Shown here one piece after another: positions 1 to 10,068 of a stretch of 64,000 bases of DNA. The notes under the pieces are model-generated. The model had not been told where the DNA came from. It ran no database searches and saw nothing but the letters and a program-made list of their open reading frames with translations. Made by a program: the position numbers and the translations under genes. The stretch comes from Photorhabdus australis DSM 17609. Lineage in GTDB: Bacteria; Pseudomonadota; Gammaproteobacteria; Enterobacterales; Enterobacteriaceae. Each line of letters opens with the position of its first letter. Within the stretch, counting starts at the first letter, position 1. The DNA is taken from the NCBI RefSeq assembly GCF_000711895.1, contig NZ_JONO01000004.1, forward strand, positions 1 through 64,000. Direction: 5' to 3'.

Positions 1-336
1 TTCAATGAAATAAGAAAGTCTTATCCTGACTATCATCAAAAAATTCATCTTATTGTGGATGGGGCGGGTTACAACAAAGCGCATCTGGTGAAGGACTGGG
101 CTTATATCAGCAATATTGAGTTACATTACCTTCCTCCCTACAGCCCCAATTTAAACCCGATAGAGCGATTATGGAAGGTCATGAATGAACAGGTTCGAAA
201 TAACCGTTATTTCGCTAATAAACAGGAATTTCGAGACAAAGTGTTCAAATTTTTCACCACAACGCTACCTGATATAGCGGACTCGCTGACATCGAGAATT
301 AATGACCATTTTCAGGTGCTAAAAACTGCATCTTGA
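1..336 (+). mobile_element. IS630-family transposase, 3' part (cut by window edge)
   Basis: The reading frame is open from base 1, so only the C-terminal ~110 residues are visible. They contain the DDE_3 core typical of IS630/Tc1 transposases: the second aspartate in a VDGAGYNKA context, then LPPYSPNLNPIERLW with the glutamate of the triad. The DDE chemistry cuts and joins DNA, and the family inserts at TA dinucleotides. The element runs into a phosphoethanolamine transferase pseudogene read from the other strand. That gene's homology stops close to position 340, so the IS end lies near 337-345. The exact terminal repeat was not resolved. Whether the element is intact upstream cannot be known from this window. 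Confidence 0.85.
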
Positions 337-1454
337 AGTTTCTTGGGTATATTCTCTGGAAATCGGTTACAGGATGGTTCATGACTGCCATATATATGCA
401 TGACAATAAATTTCTTACCTCTCTGTTTTAGAGCATCATCTAAATAGGGTAGTAGCTCTTCATCATATTCAATATATTCATTCCATTTTTGGCTTTCAGC
501 TATATTAGCAATAACTGTGATCAGGCTATTGCTTTTACCCGATCTTCCTTGGTTGCTTATCCAGGTTGTATTAAACCCTGCATCTTTGGCTAATGATATA
601 ATATTGTCAGCATAATGAGACTTATCTCTTAATTGATATAAGGTAATATTAGAGAGTGAGATAGGTACGGATAATATAGTAACTGATGCTGGAGAAATAG
701 CTTGATTGAATATTAGCATATTTTTCTGCATGGCATCTAATGTTGGTGTTGTAGCTTTATCATAGCCATACAGAGACATGTGGTCTCTTCTTGCCGATTC
801 TCCTATTAGTAGTATGTAAGTATCAATGTCTTTGTCTTCTTGTATATAATTGAATTTCACATTAACAGATGCAATTTTCCTGATTTGTTGATTTTCGTAT
901 ATTGCTTTTACTATTGCTGATGAGTTATTAAATGGTGTTCCCATTAGAAAGTATTCTGTCAAAATAATATTATCAGAAAGTTTTTATTCTGAGATACAAT
1001 AATTAATTGGGAACTAATAGGCAGGTAAAAAATAAAGCCCATATACTGAATTTGAGTAATCGATAATTTATATTATTTGACAGTCACCGGACAGATAAAA
1101 ATAGGTTAACAACATGAAGATAAAGAATAATACATAGCGTTTATTGTAGGATAGCATACCTATAACTTCATTGCTGTTTGTATTTATAAAAGTATTGGCA
1201 ATGGTTGAAGAAAAATTTATTTGGTATTCATTAGAAAAGAAAAATGATGTTGATATATTAAGCGACCACAAAAAAGAAATAAGTAAAATAAAAGGCTTAA
1301 GGTAATTAAAATGATAGAGAAATGCGTTAGTACCTGCTAAAAATAAGTTTAGCAATACAATCCTTAGCTTATATTCATGAGCTATATCACTAATAAAGAT
1401 TATTGGCAGTAAGGTTAAAAGCGAAATAATAAGGATAGATAACTTATTTTGCAT
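337..1454 (-). pseudogene. phosphoethanolamine transferase (EptA/CptA-type), truncated and frameshifted
   Basis: Two open pieces on the minus strand belong to one former gene. The piece at 1454-1068 is very hydrophobic, with about four membrane segments, and resembles the N-terminal membrane domain of lipid A/core phosphoethanolamine transferases. The piece at 962-337 carries the start of the periplasmic sulfatase-like domain. Its LLIGESARRDHMSLYGYDKA stretch contains the nucleophile region, and an HEPSCNRFP stretch follows. Between them, in a third frame, about 20 more hydrophobic codons are followed by a stop, so at least two frameshifts separate the pieces. The C-terminal third, with the remaining metal ligands, is missing where the IS630 element begins. 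The gene cannot give a working enzyme. Confidence 0.8.
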
Positions 1455-1560
1455 ATAGGTTAATAATTCTAAGTAACAAATTGAAAAAGTTAATCATTAA
1501 CCAAAGGACAAGACAAGGGTTTAACTTGTGAGATAGCTCCGAAATTAGATTGGTTTTCTA

Positions 1561-1587
1561 AAAAAATACCTCTCCCGAAAGAGAGGT
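1561..1587 (-). terminator. rho-independent terminator of the acs-yjcH-actP operon
   Basis: Read on the minus strand, ACCTCTC and GAGAGGT form a 7-bp stem with a 6-nt loop, followed at once by a run of T. It lies 16 nt after the actP stop codon. Confidence 0.85.
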
Positions 1588-1602
1588 GGGTATAAAATCG
1601 TA

Positions 1603-3252
1603 CTAGTGTGCTTTTCCTTGAGCGATGCCAAGTCCTGTTTGTGATCGGATAAACTGAACTCTAAATTTTTTTCTTTCCTGCTTACCTTGTAATGAATTAT
1701 CGGTGATGGAAAATAACCATGAACCAATGAAAGCAACAATCATTGAGAATAATGCTGGGTATTCATAAGGATAAATTGGTTTTTCATGGCCGAGAATACT
1801 GACCCAAATTGTTGGACCGAGAATCATTAAAACCACTGCTGTTATTAACCCAAACCAACCACCAACTAATGCTCCGCGGGTTGTAAGTTTATGCCAGTAC
1901 ATAGACAAAAGAATAATGGGGAAGTTACAGCTTGCAGCAATAGAGAATGCTAACCCAACCATGAAAGCTATGTTTTGATTCTCAAATAAAATACCTAATC
2001 CGATTGCAACAAGCCCAAGTATCACAACAGTAATTTTTGATACTTTCAATTCATCTCGTTCATTGGCTTTACCGTGTTTAATTACATTTGCGTACAAGTC
2101 ATGTGATACTGCTGATGCGCCAGCCAATGTCAGACCGGCTACAACGGCCAGAATAGTGGCGAAGGCTACTGCGGAGATAAAGCCAAGGAACAAGTTACCT
2201 CCAACAGCACTAGCAAGGTGAACGGCTGCCATGTTAGTACCACCGATAAGTGCGCCTGTAGCCTCTTTGAATGAAGGGTTTGGGCTGACAAGTAAGATAG
2301 CACCGAAACCGATGATGAACGTCAGAATGTAAAAATAGCCGATGAAACCAGTAGCATAAAAAACACTTTTCCGTGCTTCTTTGGCATCATTTACAGTAAA
2401 GAAGCGCATAATGATATGAGGTAAGCCAGCAGTACCAAACATCAACGCAAGGCCCAAAGAGAGCGCAGAGATCGGGTCAGAAACTAATCCTCCCGGACTC
2501 ATAATAGCTTCTCCCTTTGCATGAACGGTAACAGCTTCTTTAAACAGAGTATTGAAATTGAAGTTCACGGCTTTCATGACCATAAAGGCCATAAATGTAG
2601 CGCCTGCCAGCAATAGAATAGCTTTGATAATTTGCACCCAAGTCGTTGCTAACATTCCGCCAAACAGAACATAAAGCACCATTAGGATGCCAACTAATAC
2701 GACCGCGATATGGTAATCCAGACCAAAAAGTAGTTCGATAAGTTTACCGGCTCCAACCATCTGAGCAATAAGATAGAGGGCAACAACAACCAGTGAGCCG
2801 ATTGCAGATAATGTACGAATTGGACGTTGCTGTAATCTGTAAGACGCAACATCTGCGAAAGTATAGCGTCCAAGATTTCTTAATCGTTCGGCAATCAGAA
2901 ATAGAATAATAGGCCAGCCAATCAGGAAGCCAATAGAGTAAATTAATCCATCATAACCAGATGTATAGACCAGGGCAGAAATTCCAAGGAATGAGGCTGC
3001 GGACATGAAATCACCTGCAATTGCCATTCCGTTTTGGAAGCCAGTAATACGTCCGCCAGCTGTGTAGTAATCAGTGCGGGAGTGTGTCTTTTTTGAAGCC
3101 CAGTAAGTAATGTAGAGCGTGAAGCCAACGAACAGGATAAACATAATAATGGCCTGAATGTTGACCGGTTGCCTTTCTACGCTTCCGGAGATTGCGTCGG
3201 CCCAGGTGAGATTAGAAAAAAGCAGTATTACTGTCAGCAGAGATTTTTTCAT
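1603..3252 (-). CDS. actP: acetate/glycolate:cation symporter ActP
   Basis: The 549-residue protein is a sodium:solute symporter-family permease of the inner membrane that takes up acetate and other short carboxylates. It has the usual ActP length. A cleavable signal-like N-terminus ending near TWADA is followed by about 13 membrane segments, and the motifs [20 protein letters not shown] and [13 protein letters not shown] are typical of ActP. It is the last gene of the minus-strand operon acs-yjcH-actP and overlaps yjcH by 4 nt (ATGA), indicating translational coupling. Together with Acs it supports scavenging of acetate. In E. coli the operon is driven by CRP and sigma-70 upstream of acs. 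Confidence 0.96.
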   Translation of the reverse strand: MKKSLLTVILLFSNLTWADAISGSVERQPVNIQAIIMFILFVGFTLYITYWASKKTHSRTDYYTAGGRITGFQNGMAIAGDFMSAASFLGISALVYTSGYDGLIYSIGFLIGWPIILFLIAERLRNLGRYTFADVASYRLQQRPIRTLSAIGSLVVVALYLIAQMVGAGKLIELLFGLDYHIAVVLVGILMVLYVLFGGMLATTWVQIIKAILLLAGATFMAFMVMKAVNFNFNTLFKEAVTVHAKGEAIMSPGGLVSDPISALSLGLALMFGTAGLPHIIMRFFTVNDAKEARKSVFYATGFIGYFYILTFIIGFGAILLVSPNPSFKEATGALIGGTNMAAVHLASAVGGNLFLGFISAVAFATILAVVAGLTLAGASAVSHDLYANVIKHGKANERDELKVSKITVVILGLVAIGLGILFENQNIAFMVGLAFSIAASCNFPIILLSMYWHKLTTRGALVGGWFGLITAVVLMILGPTIWVSILGHEKPIYPYEYPALFSMIVAFIGSWLFSITDNSLQGKQERKKFRVQFIRSQTGLGIAQGKAH

Positions 3253-3560
3253 TTTTTTACCTCGCTGAGAATTTGTGAGGTAAGGGAATCAAACTCATTA
3301 TTCGCTTTGATTACATACAGGCCGGTTAAGATGAATGAAATAACAATTAAGCCAATACCAACTGGTATCCCACGGGTAATATGGGAGCCAGCATAAAGGG
3401 GATTACCTAGCCATTCAGGCACAAATGCGATGATAAAAATAAAACCGACATACAGAACTAATGTAATTATTGATAGTAACCATGCAAAACGACCTCGCTT
3501 TTTAACTAATTCTTTGAAACGAGGGTTATTCTCGATCCCTTGGTAAATGGTGTCATTCAT
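3249..3560 (-). CDS. yjcH: inner-membrane protein YjcH (DUF485)
   Basis: This 103-residue protein has two membrane segments, roughly residues 25-47 and 62-85, and belongs to the DUF485 family. Members are nearly always encoded just before actP and are thought to be accessory to the permease, although no biochemical role is established. It lies between acs and actP, overlaps actP by 4 nt, and is separated from acs by 65 nt holding a GC-rich hairpin. The start ATG at 3560 is preceded by an AGGA Shine-Dalgarno motif. Confidence 0.93.
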   Translation of the reverse strand: MNDTIYQGIENNPRFKELVKKRGRFAWLLSIITLVLYVGFIFIIAFVPEWLGNPLYAGSHITRGIPVGIGLIVISFILTGLYVIKANNEFDSLTSQILSEVKK

Positions 3561-3601
3561 CAGAATATGTCCTCTTGTATTTATTATATTAATTGGTTAC
3601 A

Positions 3602-3617
3602 GCCGCCTTGCGGCGGC
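3602..3617 (-). promoter_or_regulatory. intercistronic hairpin between acs and yjcH
   Basis: GCCGCC and GGCGGC form a 6-bp GC-only stem with a 4-nt loop in the acs-yjcH spacer. There is no T-run, so it is more likely an mRNA stabiliser or partial attenuator than a strong terminator. It could lower actP expression relative to acs. Confidence 0.5.
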
Positions 3618-3625
3618 ATAGTCTG

Positions 3626-5581
3626 TCACGAGATATTCATTGTTTGTTTTTCTTCCAATAGTTTTTCTACAACCCCTGGATCTGCCAATGTGGAGGTATC
3701 TCCTAGATTACTAATATCGCCGGAGGCAATTTTACGCAGGATACGGCGCATAATTTTTCCTGAGCGGGTTTTTGGTAAGGAGTCTGTCCAATGCAGGATA
3801 TCTGGTGTAGCGATCGGGCCGATTTCTTTACGTACCCAATTGCGGACTTCGGTATATAGCTGGGGAGAAGGCTCCTCACCGTGAATTAATGTGACATAGG
3901 CATAAATTGCTTGTCCCTTGATGTTATGTGGAACACCTACAACAGCGGCTTCTGCAATTTGGGGATGGGAAACTAAAGCAGATTCAATTTCAGCGGTACC
4001 TAGACGATGACCTGAGATATTCAACACGTCATCAACACGGCCAGTTATCCAATAATAGCCATCTTCATCACGACGTGCTCCATCACCACTAAAGTACATT
4101 CCTTTAAAAGTGGAGAAATAGGTTTGTTCGAAACGATCATGATCGCCAAACAGTGAGCGTGCTTGTCCAGGCCAGGAATCAGTAATAACCAGATTTCCTT
4201 CACAAGCACCTTCTAATAGTTCGCCAAGATTATCAACCAGTGCTGGTTGAACACCGAAGAAAGGTAAAGTTGCGGAACCTGCTTTTAGTTCGGTTGCTCC
4301 AGGCAGTGGCGTTATCATGAAGCCACCGGTTTCTGTCTGCCACCAGGTATCAACAATCGGACATTTTTTATTACCAATTTTCTGGTAATACCATTCCCAT
4401 GCTTCCGGGTTAATAGGTTCACCAACTGATCCCATAATTCGTAGGGAAGTCCGTTTTGTTCCTTCGATGGCTTTGTCCCCTTCCGCCATCAGAGCACGAA
4501 TCGCTGTTGGTGCTGTGTACAGGATATTAACCTGATGTTTGTCAATAACCTGGCTTAAACGATTGGCAGCAGGATAGTTTGGTACACCTTCAAACATCAG
4601 AGTAATAGCACCACAGGAAAGTGGTCCGTAGAGAAGATAACTATGCCCAGTAACCCAACCCACGTCAGCTGTACACCAATAGATCTCGCCCGGATGATAA
4701 TCGAATACATATTTAAATGTCAGGGATGCGTATACAAGGTATCCTCCGGTAGTGTGCAGTACGCCTTTAGGTTTACCGGTAGAGCCGGAGGTATAGAGAA
4801 TAAACAAAGGATCTTCTGCATTCATCTCTTCAACGGGACAATCAGCACTAACATCTGCTGTTAATTCATGCCACCAAAGGTCTCGGCCAGAGTGCCAGTG
4901 ACTAATATTTCCAGTACGTTTGAAAACAATCACATTGGATACACTGACAACAGCTGTATTGCTTAATGCATCATCAACATTCTTTTTCAGGGGAATGGTA
5001 CGCCCTGCTCTCAAACCTTCATCAGCGGTGATGACCAATTTGGTATTTGAATCAATAATACGTCCAGATACTGCATCAGGAGAAAAACCTGCGAAAATAA
5101 CAGAGTGAATAGCACCAATGCGGGCACATGCCAACATAGCAATTGCCGCTTCTGGCACCATCGGCATATAAATAGCAACCACATCACCTTTTTTAATACC
5201 GATATTTTTCAGTACATTAGCAAACTGGCATACGTCATGATGTAGTTCTCGATAGGTTACAGTTTTGGATTCTGTTGGATCATCACCTTCCCAAATAATA
5301 GCGGTTTGATCACCACGCTCTTTTAAATGACGATCGAGACAGTTTGCACTGAGATTTAACGTTCCATCTTCGAACCAGCAGATATTGATATGTCCGGGGT
5401 CAAAAGAGGTATTCTTTACTTTAGTGTAAGGTTTAATCCAATCAACAATTTTACCTTTCTCTCCCCAGAATTTTTCGGGATCTTGCAGCGATAATTGGTA
5501 ATTTTGTTGATATTGTTGTTTATTCATCAGAGTGTGTTCTGCAATGGTTGCAGGAATGGGATATTTCATTATTTGGGCCAT
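3626..5581 (-). CDS. acs: acetyl-CoA synthetase
   Basis: The enzyme activates acetate to acetyl-CoA in the cytosol through an acetyl-adenylate intermediate. Its 651 residues match the E. coli enzyme (652). It carries the AMP-binding P-loop motif [10 protein letters not shown] and the C-terminal [11 protein letters not shown] motif, whose last-but-few lysine is the residue acetylated in the family. The N-terminus [16 protein letters not shown] aligns with other Acs proteins, and AGGAG lies 10 nt before the ATG. It is the first gene of the minus-strand operon with yjcH and actP and is divergent from sodA across a 373-nt spacer. Confidence 0.97.
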   Translation of the reverse strand: MAQIMKYPIPATIAEHTLMNKQQYQQNYQLSLQDPEKFWGEKGKIVDWIKPYTKVKNTSFDPGHINICWFEDGTLNLSANCLDRHLKERGDQTAIIWEGDDPTESKTVTYRELHHDVCQFANVLKNIGIKKGDVVAIYMPMVPEAAIAMLACARIGAIHSVIFAGFSPDAVSGRIIDSNTKLVITADEGLRAGRTIPLKKNVDDALSNTAVVSVSNVIVFKRTGNISHWHSGRDLWWHELTADVSADCPVEEMNAEDPLFILYTSGSTGKPKGVLHTTGGYLVYASLTFKYVFDYHPGEIYWCTADVGWVTGHSYLLYGPLSCGAITLMFEGVPNYPAANRLSQVIDKHQVNILYTAPTAIRALMAEGDKAIEGTKRTSLRIMGSVGEPINPEAWEWYYQKIGNKKCPIVDTWWQTETGGFMITPLPGATELKAGSATLPFFGVQPALVDNLGELLEGACEGNLVITDSWPGQARSLFGDHDRFEQTYFSTFKGMYFSGDGARRDEDGYYWITGRVDDVLNISGHRLGTAEIESALVSHPQIAEAAVVGVPHNIKGQAIYAYVTLIHGEEPSPQLYTEVRNWVRKEIGPIATPDILHWTDSLPKTRSGKIMRRILRKIASGDISNLGDTSTLADPGVVEKLLEEKQTMNIS

Positions 5582-5954
5582 ACTATATTCTCCTTGCGAA
5601 TGTTAATATTATGTCAAAACAAAGTTAACTAAAGTGTAAGGAGAATTTTTGTTTTTTTTTTGCGCGGAAGATCACGCAATAAAAAGAATATTTTTCACGA
5701 TGTTGTCATTTGTGTGGCAGGCTTATTTAGGTTTAATCGCTAACCAAAAATAGTAATTCAAAATTCAAATCCAAGAATAATGTTAAATATAGATAAATTG
5801 GCTGATAACTTACTGAAACACAGTTGTATGATAAAACCATAGTGAGAATATGGTATTGATAATCATTTCCAATAATATTTAATTAACTATAATGGTCATG
5901 TTGTTCACAGAGATGTGAACTTGGAATCATTCTTATATGACTGGAGTACATGAT
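5582..5954. promoter_or_regulatory. divergent acs / sodA control region
   Basis: This AT-rich 373-nt spacer must hold both promoters. The acs side starts with a poly-T/A tract near 5650-5660. I saw no convincing CRP palindrome for acs. The sodA side holds a strong Fur-box match at 5852-5870, listed separately. No further gene is apparent. Confidence 0.6.
5852..5870 (+). promoter_or_regulatory. Fur box upstream of sodA
   Basis: GGTATTGATAATCATTTCC matches 15 of 19 positions of the Fur consensus GATAATGATAATCATTATC, including the uninterrupted core TGATAATCATT. It lies 85 nt before the sodA start. In E. coli, Fur represses sodA, linking manganese superoxide dismutase to iron status. Confidence 0.7.
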
Positions 5955-6581
5955 ATGAGCTATTCATTACCTTCTCTTCCTTATTCTTATGACGCTCTGG
6001 AACCTCATTTTGATAAGCAGACGATGGAAATCCACCATACCAAGCACCATCAGACTTACATTAATAATACCAATAGTGCTTTGGAGGCTTTCCCTGAGTT
6101 GGCAAAACTTGATATTGATGATTTGATCCAGCAATTAGATAAGATACCGGCGGATAAACGTACTTTTATACGCAACAATGCTGGTGGTCATTCTAACCAC
6201 AGTCTGTTTTGGAAGGGACTGAAATTAAAAACAACGCTGAAAGGCCCATTGAAAGAAGCCATTGAACGTGATTTCGGTAGTGTTGATGTTTTTAAAGAAA
6301 AATTTGAGCAGGCAGCAGCTACCCGTTTTGGTTCTGGTTGGGCGTGGTTGGTGCTGAAAGATGATGGTAAACTGGCGATTGTCTCTACTGCTAATCAGGA
6401 CAGCCCATTAATGGGTGAAGTTATCTCTGGTGCATCTGGCTATCCGATTATTGGTCTGGATGTTTGGGAACATGCCTATTATTTGCAGTATCAAAACCGT
6501 CGTCCTGACTACATCAAAGCGTTCTGGCATGTCGTTAACTGGGATGAAGCTGCGGAACGTTATCAGGCAAAAGTAAAATAA
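5955..6581 (+). CDS. sodA: manganese superoxide dismutase
   Basis: SodA dismutates superoxide in the cytosol. The 208-residue reading from ATG 5955 is preferred over the in-frame ATG at 5937. [19 protein letters not shown] aligns with the E. coli N-terminus, and GGAG sits 8 nt upstream of the later start. Metal ligands of the family are visible: His27 in MEIHHTKHH, the histidine in [13 protein letters not shown], and Asp/His in [10 protein letters not shown]. The GSGWAWLV stretch is typical of MnSOD. The gene stands alone between a Fur box and a strong terminator. Confidence 0.97.
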   Translation: MSYSLPSLPYSYDALEPHFDKQTMEIHHTKHHQTYINNTNSALEAFPELAKLDIDDLIQQLDKIPADKRTFIRNNAGGHSNHSLFWKGLKLKTTLKGPLKEAIERDFGSVDVFKEKFEQAAATRFGSGWAWLVLKDDGKLAIVSTANQDSPLMGEVISGASGYPIIGLDVWEHAYYLQYQNRRPDYIKAFWHVVNWDEAAERYQAKVK

Positions 6582-6610
6582 TTTTCTAACTCATTTTCTC
6601 TTTTCTGCTA

Positions 6611-6640
6611 TGCCGGCTGATATTACTGCCGGCATTTTTA
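6611..6640 (+). terminator. rho-independent terminator after sodA
   Basis: TGCCGGC (6611-6617) and GCCGGCA (6628-6634) form a perfect 7-bp stem followed by TTTTTA, about 30 nt after the sodA stop. Confidence 0.9.
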
Positions 6641-6698
6641 TTGATTGGGTATTGGTTTATGATGATGCCGGGTTGATTTCAATTAAGGAAAGTGAATT

Positions 6699-7370
6699 AT
6701 GCATTATCCGCAGGTATATACAGGCAAAATTGAAATATCAGAAAAACTGTCTGCCAGTGCAATTAACAAACGGATGGTTGATGGCCGCCTGCATCTAACT
6801 TGTTTGGGGTTAGAAGGTGATGAGCAGGCTGAAACCCTTTTCCACGGAGGTCCTGATAGGGCGCTTTGCCATTATCCTCGTGAACACTATGATTTTTGGA
6901 AATGCCAATTTCCAGAACAGGAAGATTTTTTTATTGCGCCGGCGTTTGGTGAAAATATTTCTACAATTGGGCTGACTGAAGAAAATGTTTGTATAGGTGA
7001 TATTTTCAGTTGGGGAGAGACAATGATTCAAGTAACTCAGCCTCGTTCACCTTGCTATAAGCTTAATTCTCATTCCGGTATTAGCAATTTTTCTGCCATT
7101 ATGCAGGAAAGCGGGCGTTGTGGTTGGCTTTATAGAGTCATTGCTTCGGGAAACATCAGCCCAGATGAGCCTCTTGTTCTTGTTTCCCGTAATAGTGATG
7201 TTTTAGTTAAAGAAGCGATAGCTATTGCTTTTAATATGCCATTTGATGAAGAGCAGTATCGGCGTTTAATGAGCGCAGCTGCGTTATCTGCCAGCTGGAG
7301 CCTTACTATGCAAAAGCGGGTAATGCTTGGAAAGATTGAGGATTTTAATCGCAGGTTGTTTGGGAAATAA
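6699..7370 (+). CDS. yiiM: MOSC-domain protein YiiM (6-N-hydroxylaminopurine resistance)
   Basis: The 223-residue protein matches YiiM in length and sequence character. The MOSC domain covers about residues 30-165, with the conserved cysteine in PRSPCYKLN that contacts the molybdenum cofactor sulfur in this family. A C-terminal 3-alpha domain follows. E. coli YiiM reduces N-hydroxylated bases such as 6-hydroxylaminopurine. The start ATG at 6699 has GGAAAG upstream. The gene follows sodA after a terminator, so it probably has its own promoter. In E. coli, sodA and yiiM are also near neighbours. Confidence 0.93.
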   Translation: MHYPQVYTGKIEISEKLSASAINKRMVDGRLHLTCLGLEGDEQAETLFHGGPDRALCHYPREHYDFWKCQFPEQEDFFIAPAFGENISTIGLTEENVCIGDIFSWGETMIQVTQPRSPCYKLNSHSGISNFSAIMQESGRCGWLYRVIASGNISPDEPLVLVSRNSDVLVKEAIAIAFNMPFDEEQYRRLMSAAALSASWSLTMQKRVMLGKIEDFNRRLFGK

Positions 7371-7372
7371 TA

Positions 7373-7400
7373 AAATGTGCACGTGGTAAATGCGCATATT
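7373..7400. repeat. 18-bp hairpin repeat, left copy (imperfect)
   Basis: AAATGTGCACGTGGTAAA at 7373-7390 is identical to 10033-10050. Here the second arm (7391-7400) has drifted, giving a stem with G-U pairs and two mismatches. It begins 2 nt after the yiiM stop codon and may act as its terminator. With the right copy it brackets the autotransporter gene. Confidence 0.75.
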
Positions 7401-7818
7401 GATTGCTGACTTTTGGGCATCTCGACTGTTACCGCCAGATTTTCATCAATGAAAAAATTTGTACTGGCAGTTTCAAATACCTTTTCATCGAATTTTGTTA
7501 CTACCAAATGGTTTAACTTTGTGATTTAGCGCTTTTTATTTATTTCACAGAGCCTGATTTGCTCAGGTTAGATCATGTGGACTATTGTTTTTTATGGTAT
7601 TTAGAATTTACTACAAAGCGGAAATATGCCTATCGATATTGATAGGCTGATCGCCGGGATTAAGCTTTGATGAAGACTTATTTTGCTGACCTCAGTGGTT
7701 AACAATGTGCCATTTGATGACGGTGAACAGGGGGTGAATGAAACATCAGAGCATTATCTGAAAGTCTCATACACCAGATTTGGTAATAACTCTTTAGATT
7801 CTATAGGGATGTAACTTT
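7401..7818. other. spacer before the autotransporter, with palindrome and possible coding remnant
   Basis: No complete gene is seen in these ~420 nt. A perfect palindrome, GCCTATC (7628-7634) with GATAGGC (7641-7647), could be an operator or a hairpin. From 7686 to 7814 one frame stays open for 42 codons with protein-like composition (FDDGEQGVNETSEHYLKV inside) and ends at TAA, overlapping the autotransporter ribosome-binding site. It has no convincing start codon, so it may be the tail of a lost gene. AGGG near 7805 probably serves the autotransporter. Confidence 0.4.
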
Positions 7819-9798
7819 ATGAAAGTTAATAATTATAAGAAAAGCGCAATATCAATTGGAATCGCTTCATTTCTTATCGGCTTGTCTAATACCGCATGGA
7901 GTTGGGATAGGTTAGATAATGAACAAATCAAACCTAATACTACTTATAATGACGCTGATCTCACCTTAGATAACCAAACAAAAACACAAGGGATTAAGAT
8001 TACAGGCGATACTATCTTCAGAATACAAGGGGATAGTCAGGCCACCGATACGGTGGTTGAAGACAACTCTCATATTCAGATGGGCCAATTTGGCTATAAC
8101 AATACTCTGGGTAATCCCGTTATCCAGAACACGACTGTCAATGATCGCGGAAGAATCGATATGGATGCGGGTTCAGTCTCACTCGGACAGTTATTTATTG
8201 GTAAAGATGCTGAATTATTCATTGATAATAATGACATATATTTTACCGACGTTTCTGTTAACTCACCGGTTCCCGCAGGAAATGTCTATATCGAAAACCT
8301 GATACTTGCTGGAGTTGCGGATGTTGTCCCAGCATGGATGGGCGACGGTGAAGATGGGGATGCTCCACTGCCTGAAAAGCCTGGCCCTGTACTGGTGACT
8401 CGCATTGATAATCTGACAATGCAACTTGGTAGTAAATTAAATATGGCAGCATATGCTTCCGGTGTGCAGTTTAACCGTCTCGAGTTAAAAAATCTCTCCG
8501 GCGAAGGTGATTTTTATCTGACTACCAGTCTGGCTGATGGCCTTAGCGACAAAATATATGTATCAGAACGCGCTTCCGGTAAGTTTGGTTTACAGGTAAA
8601 TGATAGCGGTCGGGAAGTCGTTAATCCAAAAAACGTCCAGTTGGTCTATATCAACAGCGGTGATGCGCACTTTAATTTGCTGAATAATGGCGGGATTGTC
8701 GAAGCAGGTGTCTGGCAATATAAACTGCATAACAAAACAGAGAATGGACACACTGAATGGTACCTGGTGGGCGGAAAACGAGGGGAATTGGCACCACAGG
8801 AGACGAATACGCCATCTGATACAAATACAGATACACCACTAGGAAACAATAGCGCACCTTTAACACCATCTGTTGTTCCACATCCTGTACTGAGTAACAG
8901 CGCACGTGCAGTCATTAATATGGCAACGGCTCCATGGTATATCCTCGAAACGGAAACCAGCACCCTGCGCCAAAGAATGGGTGATTTGCGCCGCAATGAT
9001 GGAAGTATAGGAGTATGGGCTCGTTATCTGAGTGATAATTCTCGCCTGAACGATAAACGTTACAGTGCGTTCCATTCAAATTTAAACGGCATGCAGCTCG
9101 GTGCAGACAAAAAAATAGAATTCAGTAACGGAACTTTATTGCTTGGCGCTTTTACATCTTACAGCAAGAGCAACATCAAATCAGACAATACAAGTAATGG
9201 AAATATTCTAAGCTATAGTGGTGGGGTTTACACCACATGGTTCGATAATTCTGGTTTCTACATGGACACTCTGTTGAAAGTGAACCGCCTCAGCAATGAG
9301 GTACGTACAAACATGAACAGTGGTAACAGCGTCAAAGGAAATTATAGCCAGAATACGATCACCGCATCAACGGAGGCAGGATATTCCATCGAGTTAATGG
9401 ATGCATTCAAGCTGACACCTTACGGCAAAGTAGCTTATTCCCGTACAGGAAAGGCTGACTACTCACTGGATAATGGCATGGAAGCAAATGTCCATGCAGC
9501 CAACAGCTTACGGGGTGAGGTTGGTACGTTGCTGGAAAGTGAATTCAGTATTGCGGAACACAGCGTCAGACCTTACGTGAAAACCGCAGTATCCCGTGAG
9601 TTTATCAAGAATAACGAGATAGAAATCAACAACGTTTCATTCGACAGTAACTATTCTGGCAACGTCGGTAAGTATGGTCTCGGTGTAACCGCAGGCGTGG
9701 GAGGTAACGCATCGGTTTATACTGAAGTTAACTATCAGAAAGGTAACAAGGTAGAAACACCGATCTATGCAACAGCGGGATTCAGAGTCAGCTTTTAA
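7819..9798 (+). CDS. autotransporter (type Va), pertactin/AIDA-like
   Basis: The 659-residue protein has the three parts of a classical autotransporter. A signal peptide ends near NTAWS at about residue 28. The passenger covers about 30-330 and resembles a beta-helix rich in D, N and G. A T/S/P-rich linker (about 333-355) leads to a C-terminal beta-barrel of about 265 residues. The barrel starts around the ETSTLRQRMGDLRRNDGSIG motif, typical of the Autotransporter family, and ends with phenylalanine (GFRVSF), the outer-membrane signature. The passenger would be displayed on, or released from, the cell surface. No protease triad or RGD motif was seen, so adhesin-like is the more likely guess. 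It is a single gene with its own terminator, between two copies of an 18-bp repeat. Confidence 0.9.
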   Translation: MKVNNYKKSAISIGIASFLIGLSNTAWSWDRLDNEQIKPNTTYNDADLTLDNQTKTQGIKITGDTIFRIQGDSQATDTVVEDNSHIQMGQFGYNNTLGNPVIQNTTVNDRGRIDMDAGSVSLGQLFIGKDAELFIDNNDIYFTDVSVNSPVPAGNVYIENLILAGVADVVPAWMGDGEDGDAPLPEKPGPVLVTRIDNLTMQLGSKLNMAAYASGVQFNRLELKNLSGEGDFYLTTSLADGLSDKIYVSERASGKFGLQVNDSGREVVNPKNVQLVYINSGDAHFNLLNNGGIVEAGVWQYKLHNKTENGHTEWYLVGGKRGELAPQETNTPSDTNTDTPLGNNSAPLTPSVVPHPVLSNSARAVINMATAPWYILETETSTLRQRMGDLRRNDGSIGVWARYLSDNSRLNDKRYSAFHSNLNGMQLGADKKIEFSNGTLLLGAFTSYSKSNIKSDNTSNGNILSYSGGVYTTWFDNSGFYMDTLLKVNRLSNEVRTNMNSGNSVKGNYSQNTITASTEAGYSIELMDAFKLTPYGKVAYSRTGKADYSLDNGMEANVHAANSLRGEVGTLLESEFSIAEHSVRPYVKTAVSREFIKNNEIEINNVSFDSNYSGNVGKYGLGVTAGVGGNASVYTEVNYQKGNKVETPIYATAGFRVSF

Positions 9799-9858
9799 AA
9801 CAAGTGAATGCCAGGAGTTGTCTTCACCGGGATTCACATTAATCCTAACACCCGCTGT

Positions 9859-9890
9859 AAAAACGCCCTGATACCTTTCAGGGCGTTTTT
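9859..9890 (+). terminator. strong rho-independent terminator after the autotransporter
   Basis: AAAAACGCCCTG (9859-9870) and CAGGGCGTTTTT (9879-9890) form a 12-bp stem with an 8-nt loop. Its A-run and T-run flanks would let it act in both directions. Confidence 0.93.
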
Positions 9891-10032
9891 AACCAGCAAC
9901 AGGAGAGATAAAAGAATGTTGAGTGCTCCGATCCGGAATCCCAATTACAGGTCAGATGGAATTTTCGGCGGTTTGGACGTGGAACCCCTAAGAATATACA
10001 TCTTGTTTTTAAATGGGTTTATCAGCAGCTTG

Positions 10033-10061
10033 AAATGTGCACGTGGTAAACGTGCACATTT
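10033..10061. repeat. 18-bp hairpin repeat, right copy (perfect hairpin)
   Basis: AAATGTGCACG (10033-10043) and CGTGCACATTT (10051-10061) form a perfect 11-bp stem around a TGGTAAA loop. Its first 18 nt repeat the sequence at 7373-7390. It lies 8 nt past the trpS stop on the minus strand, so it may help end trpS transcription. The stretch 9891-10032 holds nothing else recognisable. Confidence 0.75.
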
Positions 10062-10068
10062 ATCTCTA

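Noticed and set aside
7130-7507. 125-codon minus-strand frame overlapping the end of yiiM
   Set aside because: Half of it is antisense to yiiM. The part beyond 7373 is protein-like but runs through the hairpin repeat and has no recognised family.
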